Shown piece by piece: positions 1 to 9,880 of a stretch of DNA of 64,000 nt. Origin of the DNA: Cladorhizidae sp. MBARI D1340-BT2 (taxonomy: Eukaryota > Porifera > Demospongiae > Poecilosclerida > Cladorhizidae); contig JAQNBH010000022.1 in NCBI GenBank assembly GCA_028752905.1, positions 186,001 to 250,000 on the forward strand, read 5' to 3'. The notes under the pieces were generated by a model. The model worked only from the letters and a program-made list of their open reading frames with translations. It had not been told where the DNA came from and searched no databases. Within the stretch, counting starts at the first letter, position 1; each line of letters starts with the position of its first letter. The position numbers and the translations under genes are program-made.

Positions 1-105
1 CTAAAGGTAGGCCTCTCTCTGTTCTCTCTCTTGATACCAAACATCCGTATATTCTGCATACATAGAATCACAAGATAGGTTTCTCTATGTGTTCTCTATC
101 TTGAT

Positions 106-290
106 GCTAAACAGGTTAGCTTCATAGATTCTCCACACTTCACTGTATAAACTTGATATATAGCTATTAAGATAGGTCTCTCCCTGTGCTCTGTGTTGAT
201 ATCAAACATCCATAATATTCTGCACACTTCACTGTAATGGACTTGATATGATTCGAATGATAGGTTTCATTATGTGTTCTCTATCTTGAT
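106..290. repeat. 185 bp subrepeat (R3) of the first monomer
   Basis: From GCTAAACAGG to the last CTTGAT before the core. It contains two half-repeats whose GATAGG starts lie at 171 and 259 (the previous one at 74). The first half carries the GTTAGCTTCATAGATT motif, the second the CAAACATCCATAATATT motif, and both share the block CACACTTCACTGTA. The same pair of halves recurs at 676-848 and 849-1013 with other lengths, so the satellite outside the core is itself built from an older short tandem repeat. Confidence 0.88.
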
Positions 291-293
291 ATT

Positions 294-303
294 TGCCCTA
301 ATT
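294..303 (+). repeat. Left arm of 10 bp inverted repeat bounding the core
   Basis: TGCCCTAATT here is the exact reverse complement of AATTAGGGCA at 641-650. Identity stops after 10 bases (TGGTC here, AACAA on the other arm). The arm lies 3 bases inside the left edge of the core and appears unchanged in every monomer I read. It could be the terminal inverted repeat of a small nonautonomous DNA transposon; no clean target-site duplication is visible, so this is a candidate only. Confidence 0.6.
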
Positions 304-504
304 TGGTCTATATGTTTCTCATTTTCCCCCCAAAAATCTTGTTATTTTGCCGTAAAGCTCATAACTTTTCTATACTTTACCCAAAAAAGATAATTTTTAT
401 ATCACCGGATAGCCCTTCTAATTATCTGTCTTTTGTACGTGCCAAAATTTTGAGTACTCTAAGTATTAGCAAGTTATGGTGATTTGAAGTGGTAAGGTTT
501 GCGA

Positions 505-560
505 TCTTTCCTGGCGTTTTCCAGTTGCCAAAGCGGTGGCCTGCCAGTGAAAAACCACTA
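505..560. other. Conserved GC-richer block with overlapping short hairpins
   Basis: Four small inverted repeats lie in a row: CTGG 511-514 with CCAG 521-524; GCCA 527-530 with TGGC 537-540; the same TGGC 537-540 with GCCA 543-546; and AGTG 546-549 with CACT 556-559. They overlap, so they are mutually exclusive folds. The block is the most GC-rich part of the monomer and is the same in every copy read, except a C to T in GCCTGCTAGTG in the monomers at 55305 and 63131. A protein-binding site is possible but unproven; it does not resemble the 17 bp CENP-B box. Confidence 0.6.
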
Positions 561-640
561 CATTTATTGATAATCTGTTGATATGTTGCAGATAAGGGCC
601 TTCTCTATCAGTTGACAAAATCTGGGACTTTGGTCTTGTT

Positions 641-650
641 AATTAGGGCA
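641..650 (-). repeat. Right arm of 10 bp inverted repeat bounding the core
   Basis: AATTAGGGCA, the reverse complement of 294-303. Immediately outside it, 651-675 (GTTATG...TTACTTGAT) is a diverged copy of the satellite segment 269-290 (ATTATG...TATCTTGAT), so satellite sequence resumes right at this arm. That placement is what makes the inverted repeat look like an element boundary. Confidence 0.6.
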
Positions 651-675
651 GTTATGAATTGTACTCTTACTTGAT

Positions 676-848
676 GCTAAACATGTTAGCTTCGTAGATT
701 ATCCACACTTCACTGAATAGACTTGATGTATAGCTATTAAGATAGGACTCTCTAAGTGCTCTCTCTTGATACCAAACATCCATATATTCTGCACACTTCA
801 CTGTAATGGACTTGCAAGATAGGTATCTCTCAGTGTTCTCTATCTTGA
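676..848. repeat. 173 bp subrepeat (R1) of the first monomer
   Basis: From GCTAAACATG after the core to the next GAGCTAAACATG. Its two half-repeats start at GATAGG 741 and 818. This is the length missing in every short monomer: 908 minus 173 is 735. It carries GCTTCGTAGATTATCC where the next subrepeat has GCTTCATAGATTCTCC, which allows recombinants to be placed. Confidence 0.88.
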
Positions 849-1013
849 GCTAAACATGTTAGCTTCATAGATTCTCCACACTTCACTGAATAGACTTGAT
901 ATATAGCTCTAAAGGTAGGCCTCTCTCTGTTCTCTCTCTTGATACCAAACATCCGTATATTCTGCATACATAGAATCACAAGATAGGTTTCTCTATGTGT
1001 TCTCTATCTTGAT
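849..1013. repeat. 165 bp subrepeat (R2) across the first monomer boundary
   Basis: From GCTAAACATG at 849 to GCTAAACAGG at 1014, spanning the anchor chosen as monomer start (909). Its second half-repeat has GGTAGGCC in place of GATAGGAC and lacks the CACTTCACTGTAATGGACTTG block, having GCATACATAGAATCA instead, which explains its shorter length. This exact length is lost at the fusion near 5050. Confidence 0.86.
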
Positions 1014-1643
1014 GCTAAACAGGTTAGCTTCATAGATTCTCCACACTTCACTGTATAAACTTGATATATAGCTATTAAGATAGGTCTCTCCCTGTGCTCT
1101 CTGTTGATATCAAACATCCATAATATTCTGCACACTTCACTGTAATGGACTTGATATGATTCGAATGATAGGTTTCATTATGTGTTCTCTATCTTGATAT
1201 TTGCCCTAATTTGGTCTATATGTTTCTCATTTTCCCCCCAAAAATCTTGTTATTTTGCCGTAAAGCTCATAACTTTTCTACACTTTACTCAAAAAAGATA
1301 AATTTTATATCAACGGATAGCCCTTCTGATTATCTGTCTTTTGTACGTGCCAAAATTTTGAGTACTCTAAGTATTAGCAAGTTATGGTGATTTGAAATGT
1401 TAAGGTTTGCGATCTTTCCTGGCGTTTTCCAGTTGCCAAAGCGGTGGCCTGCCAGTGAAAAACCACTACATTTATTGATAATCTGTTGACATGTTGCAGA
1501 TAAGGGCCTTCTCTATCAGTTGACAAAATCTGGGACTTTGGTCTTGTTAATTAGGGCAGTTATGAATTGTACTCTTACTTGATGGTAAACATGTTAGCTT
1601 CGTAGATTATCCACACTTCACTGAATAGACTTGATATATAGCT
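909..1643. repeat. Monomer 2, class C, 735 bp short form
   Basis: Carries TTTACTCAAAA, ATCAACGG, TTCTGATTATC, GAAATGTTAAGG and GATGGTAAAC. The 173 bp subrepeat R1 is lost by fusion within the tract shared by R1 and R2 that ends in AATAGACTTGAT. Confidence 0.95.
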
Positions 1644-2554
1644 CTAAAGGTAGGCCTCTCTCTGTTCTCTCTCTTGATACCAAACATCCGTATATTCTGC
1701 ATACATAGAATCACAAGATAGGTTTCTCTATGTGTTCTCTATCTTGATGCTAAACAGGTTAGCTTCATAGATTCTCCACACTTCACTGTATAAACTTGAT
1801 ATATAGCTATTAAGATAGGTCTCTCCCTGTGCTCTCTGTTGATATCAAACATCCATAATATTCTGCACACTTCACTGTAATGCACTTGATATGATTCGAA
1901 TGATAGGTTTCATTATGTGTTCTCTATCTTGATATTTGCCCTAATTTGGTCTATATGTTTCTCATTTTCCCCCCAAAAATCTTGTTATTTTGCCGTAAAG
2001 CTCATAACTTTTCTACACTTTACCCAAAAAAGATAATTTTTATATCACCGGATAGCCCTTCTAATTATCTGTCTTTTGTACGTGCCAAAATTTTGAGTAC
2101 TCTAAGTATTAGCAAGTTATGGTGATTTGAAGTGGTAAAGTTTGCGATCTTTCCTGGCGTTTTCCAGTTGCCAAAGCGGTGGCCTGCCAGTGAAAAACCA
2201 CTACATTTATTGATAATCTGTTGACATGTTGCAGATAAGGGCCTTCTCTATCAGTTGACAAAATCTGGGACTTTGGTCTTGTTAATTAGGGCAGTTATGA
2301 ATTGTACTCTTACTTGATGCTAAACATGTTAGCTTCGTAGATTATCCACACTTCACTGAATAGACTTGATGTATAGCTATTAAGATAGGACTCTCTAAGT
2401 GCTCTCTCTTGATACCAAACATCCATATATTCTGCACACTTCACTGTAATGGACTTGCAAGATAGGTATCTCTCAGTGTTCTCTATCTTGAGCTAAACAT
2501 GTTAGCTTCATAGATTCTCCACACTTCACTACTGAATAGACTTGATATATAGCT
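1644..2554. repeat. Monomer 3, class A, 911 bp
   Basis: GTAATGCACTTG and GGTAAAGTTTG. A 3 bp insertion gives CACTACTGAATAG near 2528-2536. Confidence 0.95.
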
Positions 2555-3293
2555 CTAAAGGTAGGCCTCTCTCTGTTCTCTCTCTTGATACCAAACATCC
2601 GTATATTCTGCATACATAGAATCACAAGATAGGTTTCTCTATGTGTTCTCTATCTTGATGCTAAACAGGTTAGCTTCATAGATTCTCCACACTTCACTGT
2701 ATAAACTTGATATATAGCTATTAAGATAGGTCTCTCCCTGTGCTCTGTGTTGATATCAAACATCCATAATATTCTGCACACTTCACTGTAATGGACTTGA
2801 TATGATTCGAATGATAGGTTTCATTATGTGTTCTCTATCTTGATATTTGCCCTAATTTGGTCTATATGTTTCTCATTTTCCCCCCAAAAATCTTGTTATT
2901 TTGCCGTAAAGCTCATAACTTTTCTACACTTTACCCAAAAAAGATAATTTTTATATCACCGGATAGCCCTTCTAATTATCTGTCTTTTGTACGTGCCAAA
3001 ATTTTGAGTACTCTAAGTATTATATAGCAAGTTATGGTGATTTGAAGTGGTAAGGTTTGCGATCTTTCCTGGCGTTTTCCAGTTGCCAAAGCGGTGGCCT
3101 GCCAGTGAAAAACCACTACATTTATTGATAATCTGTTGATATGTTGCAGATAAGGGCCTTCTCTATCAGTTGACAAAATCTGGGACTTTGGTCTTGTTAA
3201 TTAGGGCAGTTATGAATTGTACTCTTACTTGATGCTAAACATGTTAGCTTCGTAGATTATCCACACTTCACTGAATAGACTTGATATATAGCT
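2555..3293. repeat. Monomer 4, class B short, 739 bp
   Basis: Lacks R1 like the 735 bp form but has 4 added bases at 3021-3026 (GTATTATATAGC against GTATTAGC). The insertion opens a 66-codon reverse frame, which I reject as a gene. Confidence 0.95.
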
Positions 3294-4201
3294 CTAAAGG
3301 TAGGCCTATCTCTGTTCTCTCTCTTGATACCAAACATCCGTATATTCTGCATACATAGAATCACAAGATAGGTTTCTCTATGTGTTCTCTATCTTGATGC
3401 TAAACAGGTTAGCTTCATAGATTCTCCACACTTCACTGTATAAACTTGATATATAGCTATTAAGATAGGTCTCTCCCTGTGCTCTCTGTTGATATCAAAC
3501 ATCCATAATATTCTGCACACTTCACTGTAATGCACTTGATATGATTCGAATGATAGGTTTCATTATGTGTTTTCTATCTTGATATTTGCCCTAATTTGGT
3601 CTATATGTTTCTCATTTTCCCCCCAAAAATCTTGTTATTTTGCCGTAAAGCTCATAACTTTTCTACACTTTACCCAAAAAAGATAATTTTTATATCACCG
3701 GATAGCCCTTCTAATTATCTGTCTTTTGTACGTGCCAAAATTTTGAGTACTCTAAGTATTAGCAAGTTATGGTGATTTGAAGTGGTAAAGTTTGCGATCT
3801 TTCCTGGCGTTTTCCAGTTGCCAAAGCGGTGGCCTGCCAGTGAAAAACCACTACATTTATTGATAATCTGTTGACATGTTGCAGATAAGGGCCTTCTCTA
3901 TCAGTTGACAAAATCTGGGACTTTGGTCTTGTTAATTAGGGCAGTTATGAATTGTACTCTTACTTGATGCTAAACATGTTAGCTTCGTAGATTATCCACA
4001 CTTCACTGAATAGACTTGATGTATAGCTATTAAGATAGGACTCTCTAAGTGCTCTCTCTTGATACCAAACATCCATATATTCTGCACACTTCACTGTAAT
4101 GGACTTGCAAGATAGGTATCTCTCAGTGTTCTCTATCTTGAGCTAAATATGTTAGCTTCATAGATTCTCCACACTTCACTGAATAGACTTGATATATAGC
4201 T
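3294..4201. repeat. Monomer 5, class A, 908 bp
   Basis: Private marks: GGCCTATCTCTG near the start, GTGTTTTCTATC, and TAAATATGTT near 4146. All three recur in the monomer at 7330. Confidence 0.95.
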
Positions 4202-5679
4202 CTAAAGGTAGGCCTCTCTCTGTTCTCTCTCTTGATACCAAACATCCGTATATTCTGCATACATAGAATCACAAGATAGGTTTCTCTATGTGTTCTCTAT
4301 CTTGATGCTAAACAGGTTAGCTTCATAGATTCTCCACACTTCACTGTATAAACTTGATATATAGCTATTAAGATAGGTCTCTCCCTGTGCTCTGTGTTGA
4401 TATCAAACATCCATAATATTCTGCACACTTCACTGTAATGGACTTGATATGATTCGAATGATAGGTTTCATTATGTGTTCTCTATCTTGATATTTGCCCT
4501 AATTTGGTCTATATGTTTCTCATTTTCCCCCCAAAAATCTTGTTATTTTGCCGTAAAGCTCATAACTTTTCTACACTTTACCCAAAAAAGATAATTTTTA
4601 TATCACCGGATAGCCCTTCTAATTATCTGTCTTTTGTACGTGCCAAAATTTTGAGTACTCTAAGTATTAGCAAGTTATGGTGATTTGAAGTGGTAAGGTT
4701 TGCGATCTTTCCTGGCGTTTTCCAGTTGCCAAAGCGGTGGCCTGCCAGTGAAAAACCACTACATTTATTGATAATCTGTTGATATGTTGCAGATAAGGGC
4801 CTTCTCTATCAGTTGACAAAATCTGGGACTTTGGTCTTGTTAATTAGGGCAGTTATGAATTGTACTCTTACTTGATGCTAAACATGTTAGCTTCGTAGAT
4901 TATCCACACTTCACTGAATAGACTTGATGTATAGCTATTAAGATAGGACTCTCTAAGTGCTCTCTCTTGATACCAAACATCCATATATTCTGCACACTTC
5001 ACTGTAATGGACTTGCAAGATAGGTATCTCTCAGTGTTCTCTATCTTGAGCTAAACAGGTTAGCTTCATAGATTCTCCACACTTCACTGTATAAACTTGA
5101 TATATAGCTATTAAGATAGGTCTCTCCCTGTGCTCTCTGTTGATATCAAACATCCATAATATTCTGCACACTTCACTGTAATGGACTTGATATGATTCGA
5201 ATGATAGGTTTCATTATGTGTTCTCTATCTTGATATTTGCCCTAATTTGGTCTATATGTTTCTCATTTTCCCCCCAAAAATCTTGTTATTTTGCCGTAAA
5301 GCTCATAACTTTTCTACACTTTACTCAAAAAAGATAAATTTTATATCAACGGATAGCCCTTCTGATTATCTGTCTTTTGTACGTGCCAAAATTTTGAGTA
5401 CTCTAAGTATTAGCAAGTTATGGTGATTTGAAATGTTAAGGTTTGCGATCTTTCCTGGCGTTTTCCAGTTGCCAAAGCGGTGGCCTGCCAGTGAAAAACC
5501 ACTACATTTATTGATAATCTGTTGACATGTTGCAGATAAGGGCCTTCTCTATCAGTTGACAAAATCTGGGACTTTGGTCTTGTTAATTAGGGCAGTTATG
5601 AATTGTACTCTTACTTGATGGTAAACATGTTAGCTTCGTAGATTATCCACACTTCACTGAATAGACTTGATATATAGCT
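4202..5679. repeat. Monomer 6, B and C fused, 1478 bp
   Basis: A class B monomer runs to about 5050-5057 (GCTAAACA), where it continues as the R3 part of a class C short monomer. Two whole units would be 1643 bp; 165 bp, one R2 subrepeat, is missing. Confidence 0.93.
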
Positions 5680-6590
5680 CTAAAGGTAGGCCTCTCTCTG
5701 TTCTCTCTCTTGATACCAAACATCCGTATATTCTGCATACATAGAATCACAAGATAGGTTTCTCTATGTGTTCTCTATCTTGATGCTAAACAGGTTAGCT
5801 TCATAGATTCTCCACACTTCACTGTATAAACTTGATATATAGCTATTAAGATAGGTCTCTCCCTGTGCTCTCTGTTGATATCAAACATCCATAATATTCT
5901 GCACACTTCACTGTAATGCACTTGATATGATTCGAATGATAGGTTTCATTATGTGTTCTCTATCTTGATATTTGCCCTAATTTGGTCTATATGTTTCTCA
6001 TTTTCCCCCCAAAAATCTTGTTATTTTGCCGTAAAGCTCATAACTTTTCTACACTTTACCCAAAAAAGATAATTTTTATATCACCGGATAGCCCTTCTAA
6101 TTATCTGTCTTTTGTACGTGCCAAAATTTTGAGTACTCTAAGTATTAGCAAGTTATGGTGATTTGAAGTGGTAAAGTTTGCGATCTTTCCTGGCGTTTTC
6201 CAGTTGCCAAAGCGGTGGCCTGCCAGTGAAAAACCACTACATTTATTGATAATCTGTTGACATGTTGCAGATAAGGGCCTTCTCTATCAGTTGACAAAAT
6301 CTGGGACTTTGGTCTTGTTAATTAGGGCAGTTATGAATTGTACTCTTACTTGATGCTAAACATGTTAGCTTCGTAGATTATCCACACTTCACTGAATAGA
6401 CTTGATGTATAGCTATTAAGATAGGACTCTCTAAGTGCTCTCTCTTGATACCAAACATCCATATATTCTGCACACTTCACTGTAATGGACTTGCAAGATA
6501 GGTATCTCTCAGTGTTCTCTATCTTGAGCTAAACATGTTAGCTTCATAGATTCTCCACACTTCACTACTGAATAGACTTGATATATAGCT
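5680..6590. repeat. Monomer 7, class A, 911 bp
   Basis: Counterpart of the monomer at 1644, with the same CACTACTGAATAG insertion. Confidence 0.95.
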
Positions 6591-7329
6591 CTAAAGGTAG
6601 GCCTCTCTCTGTTCTCTCTCTTGATACCAAACATCCGTATATTCTGCATACATAGAATCACAAGATAGGTTTCTCTATGTGTTCTCTATCTTGATGCTAA
6701 ACAGGTTAGCTTCATAGATTCTCCACACTTCACTGTATAAACTTGATATATAGCTATTAAGATAGGTCTCTCCCTGTGCTCTGTGTTGATATCAAACATC
6801 CATAATATTCTGCACACTTCACTGTAATGGACTTGATATGATTCGAATGATAGGTTTCATTATGTGTTCTCTATCTTGATATTTGCCCTAATTTGGTCTA
6901 TATGTTTCTCATTTTCCCCCCAAAAATCTTGTTATTTTGCCGTAAAGCTCATAACTTTTCTACACTTTACCCAAAAAAGATAATTTTTATATCACCGGAT
7001 AGCCCTTCTAATTATCTGTCTTTTGTACGTGCCAAAATTTTGAGTACTCTAAGTATTATATAGCAAGTTATGGTGATTTGAAGTGGTAAGGTTTGCGATC
7101 TTTCCTGGCGTTTTCCAGTTGCCAAAGCGGTGGCCTGCCAGTGAAAAACCACTACATTTATTGATAATCTGTTGATATGTTGCAGATAAGGGCCTTCTCT
7201 ATCAGTTGACAAAATCTGGGACTTTGGTCTTGTTAATTAGGGCAGTTATGAATTGTACTCTTACTTGATGCTAAACATGTTAGCTTCGTAGATTATCCAC
7301 ACTTCACTGAATAGACTTGATATATAGCT
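6591..7329. repeat. Monomer 8, class B short, 739 bp
   Basis: Counterpart of the monomer at 2555, with the same 4 bp TATA insertion. Confidence 0.95.
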
Positions 7330-8237
7330 CTAAAGGTAGGCCTATCTCTGTTCTCTCTCTTGATACCAAACATCCGTATATTCTGCATACATAGAATCAC
7401 AAGATAGGTTTCTCTATGTGTTCTCTATCTTGATGCTAAACAGGTTAGCTTCATAGATTCTCCACACTTCACTGTATAAACTTGATATATAGCTATTAAG
7501 ATAGGTCTCTCCCTGTGCTCTCTGTTGATATCAAACATCCATAATATTCTGCACACTTCACTGTAATGCACTTGATATGATTCGAATGATAGGTTTCATT
7601 ATGTGTTTTCTATCTTGATATTTGCCCTAATTTGGTCTATATGTTTCTCATTTTCCCCCCAAAAATCTTGTTATTTTGCCGTAAAGCTCATAACTTTTCT
7701 ACACTTTACCCAAAAAAGATAATTTTTATATCACCGGATAGCCCTTCTAATTATCTGTCTTTTGTACGTGCCAAAATTTTGAGTACTCTAAGTATTAGCA
7801 AGTTATGGTGATTTGAAGTGGTAAAGTTTGCGATCTTTCCTGGCGTTTTCCAGTTGCCAAAGCGGTGGCCTGCCAGTGAAAAACCACTACATTTATTGAT
7901 AATCTGTTGACATGTTGCAGATAAGGGCCTTCTCTATCAGTTGACAAAATCTGGGACTTTGGTCTTGTTAATTAGGGCAGTTATGAATTGTACTCTTACT
8001 TGATGCTAAACATGTTAGCTTCGTAGATTATCCACACTTCACTGAATAGACTTGATGTATAGCTATTAAGATAGGACTCTCTAAGTGCTCTCTCTTGATA
8101 CCAAACATCCATATATTCTGCACACTTCACTGTAATGGACTTGCAAGATAGGTATCTCTCAGTGTTCTCTATCTTGAGCTAAATATGTTAGCTTCATAGA
8201 TTCTCCACACTTCACTGAATAGACTTGATATATAGCT
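7330..8237. repeat. Monomer 9, class A, 908 bp
   Basis: Counterpart of the monomer at 3294, sharing its three private marks. Confidence 0.95.
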
Positions 8238-9145
8238 CTAAAGGTAGGCCTCTCTCTGTTCTCTCTCTTGATACCAAACATCCGTATATTCTGCATACAT
8301 AGAATCACAAGATAGGTTTCTCTATGTGTTCTCTATCTTGATGCTAAACAGGTTAGCTTCATAGATTCTCCACACTTCACTGTATAAACTTGATATATAG
8401 CTATTAAGATAGGTCTCTCCCTGTGCTCTGTGTTGATATCAAACATCCATAATATTCTGCACACTTCACTGTAATGGACTTGATATGATTCGAATGATAG
8501 GTTTCATTATGTGTTCTCTATCTTGATATTTGCCCTAATTTGGTCTATATGTTTCTCATTTTCCCCCCAAAAATCTTGTTATTTTGCCGTAAAGCTCATA
8601 ACTTTTCTACACTTTACCCAAAAAAGATAATTTTTATATCACCGGATAGCCCTTCTAATTATCTGTCTTTTGTACGTGCCAAAATTTTGAGTACTCTAAG
8701 TATTAGCAAGTTATGGTGATTTGAAGTGGTAAGGTTTGCGATCTTTCCTGGCGTTTTCCAGTTGCCAAAGCGGTGGCCTGCCAGTGAAAAACCACTACAT
8801 TTATTGATAATCTGTTGATATGTTGCAGATAAGGGCCTTCTCTATCAGTTGACAAAATCTGGGACTTTGGTCTTGTTAATTAGGGCAGTTATGAATTGTA
8901 CTCTTACTTGATGCTAAACATGTTAGCTTCGTAGATTATCCACACTTCACTGAATAGACTTGATGTATAGCTATTAAGATAGGACTCTCTAAGTGCTCTC
9001 TCTTGATACCAAACATCCATATATTCTGCACACTTCACTGTAATGGACTTGCAAGATAGGTATCTCTCAGTGTTCTCTATCTTGAGCTAAACATGTTAGC
9101 TTCATAGATTCTCCACACTTCACTGAATAGACTTGATATATAGCT
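8238..9145. repeat. Monomer 10, class B, 908 bp
   Basis: Whole counterpart of the B part of the fused unit at 4202; retains R2. Confidence 0.95.
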
Positions 9146-9880
9146 CTAAAGGTAGGCCTCTCTCTGTTCTCTCTCTTGATACCAAACATCCGTATATTCT
9201 GCATACATAGAATCACAAGATAGGTTTCTCTATGTGTTCTCTATCTTGATGCTAAACAGGTTAGCTTCATAGATTCTCCACACTTCACTGTATAAACTTG
9301 ATATATAGCTATTAAGATAGGTCTCTCCCTGTGCTCTCTGTTGATATCAAACATCCATAATATTCTGCACACTTCACTGTAATGGACTTGATATGATTCG
9401 AATGATAGGTTTCATTATGTGTTCTCTATCTTGATATTTGCCCTAATTTGGTCTATATGTTTCTCATTTTCCCCCCAAAAATCTTGTTATTTTGCCGTAA
9501 AGCTCATAACTTTTCTACACTTTACTCAAAAAAGATAAATTTTATATCAACGGATAGCCCTTCTGATTATCTGTCTTTTGTACGTGCCAAAATTTTGAGT
9601 ACTCTAAGTATTAGCAAGTTATGGTGATTTGAAATGTTAAGGTTTGCGATCTTTCCTGGCGTTTTCCAGTTGCCAAAGCGGTGGCCTGCCAGTGAAAAAC
9701 CACTACATTTATTGATAATCTGTTGACATGTTGCAGATAAGGGCCTTCTCTATCAGTTGACAAAATCTGGGACTTTGGTCTTGTTAATTAGGGCAGTTAT
9801 GAATTGTACTCTTACTTGATGGTAAACATGTTAGCTTCGTAGATTATCCACACTTCACTGAATAGACTTGATATATAGCT
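9146..9880. repeat. Monomer 11, class C, 735 bp
   Basis: Counterpart of the monomer at 909, with GAAATGTTAAGG and GATGGTAAAC. Confidence 0.95.

Larger units (their letters stand above)
291..675. repeat. 385 bp non-subrepeat core of the monomer
   Basis: This stretch, repeated once per monomer, shows no similarity to the flanking half-repeats. It begins after CTTGAT at 285-290 and ends just before GCTAAACATG at 676; the last 25 bases are a diverged copy of satellite sequence, so the truly foreign part is about 291-650. It holds a C6A5 run (326-336), an AT-rich left half with most class-diagnostic substitutions, and a GC-richer, nearly invariant block at 505-560. A 10 bp inverted repeat sits near both ends (294-303 and 641-650). 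Stop codons interrupt all frames; it is noncoding as it stands. Confidence 0.85.
1..908. repeat. Monomer 1, class B, 908 bp
   Basis: G193, T582, A620. Private T at site 373 (CTATACTTTACC against CTACACTTTACC elsewhere). Used as reference numbering. Confidence 0.95.
1..1643. repeat. End of a 4.2 kb higher-order repeat (last two monomers)
   Basis: A class B monomer followed by a 735 bp class C monomer, the same pair in the same order as 8238-9880. It therefore corresponds to the last two units of the five-monomer HOR seen whole at 5680-9880. The first monomer has a private T at site 373 not found in its counterpart. Confidence 0.8.
1644..5679. repeat. Higher-order repeat copy 1, 4036 bp (carries 165 bp deletion)
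   Basis: Order: A (911 bp), B short (739), A (908), then B and C fused (1478). The first three monomers match 5680-8237 at a fixed offset of 4036, including their private marks: a 3 bp CTA insertion before TGAATAG, a 4 bp TATA insertion, GTGTTTTC and TAAATATG. I saw no difference between the two over these monomers. The fused unit is 165 bp shorter than its counterpart in the next copy. Confidence 0.9.
5680..9880. repeat. Higher-order repeat copy 2, 4201 bp, complete
   Basis: Five monomers of 911, 739, 908, 908 and 735 bp, classes A, B short, A, B, C short. It differs from the preceding copy mainly by having both the B and the C monomer whole. A third copy starts at 9881 with the same 911 bp class A monomer, but continues with a full-length B instead of the 739 bp one, so this HOR ends there. 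Confidence 0.9.

Noticed and set aside
249..260. GATTCGAATGAT as an RNA polymerase III B box or tRNA T-loop
   Set aside because: It resembles GGTTCGAATCC, but no matching A box or cloverleaf lies upstream at the right distance, no T-run terminator follows closely, and class F monomers destroy it (GATTCTAATG).
505..560. CENP-B box
   Set aside because: No sequence in the monomer matches the TTCG....A..CGGG core of the 17 bp box; the conserved block is different.
612..640. TTGACA as a bacterial -35 promoter element
   Set aside because: GTTGACAAAA is present in each core, but no TATAAT lies 16-18 bp downstream, and the context is a eukaryotic-type satellite.
285..675. CTTGAT on both sides of the core as a 6 bp target-site duplication
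   Set aside because: CTTGAT occurs at many other places in every half-repeat, and the longer flanking similarity (269-290 with 651-675) already accounts for it, so it is not evidence of a transposition footprint by itself.
291..675. Solo LTR of a retrotransposon
   Set aside because: The ends are not TG...CA at the core boundaries in a convincing way, no primer-binding site or polypurine tract adjoins, and no 4-6 bp target duplication is seen; the inverted-repeat model fits slightly better.
2976..3176. Open frame of 66 codons on the minus strand
   Set aside because: It begins with TTG, lies inside a satellite core, exists only because a 4 bp TATA insertion at 3021-3026 shifts past stops, and is closed in almost all other monomers. 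The product resembles no protein I recognise.
7012..7212. Same 66-codon minus-strand frame
   Set aside because: It is the 4036 bp-offset duplicate of the previous one, in the matching 739 bp monomer; copying of the HOR, not selection on a protein, explains its conservation.
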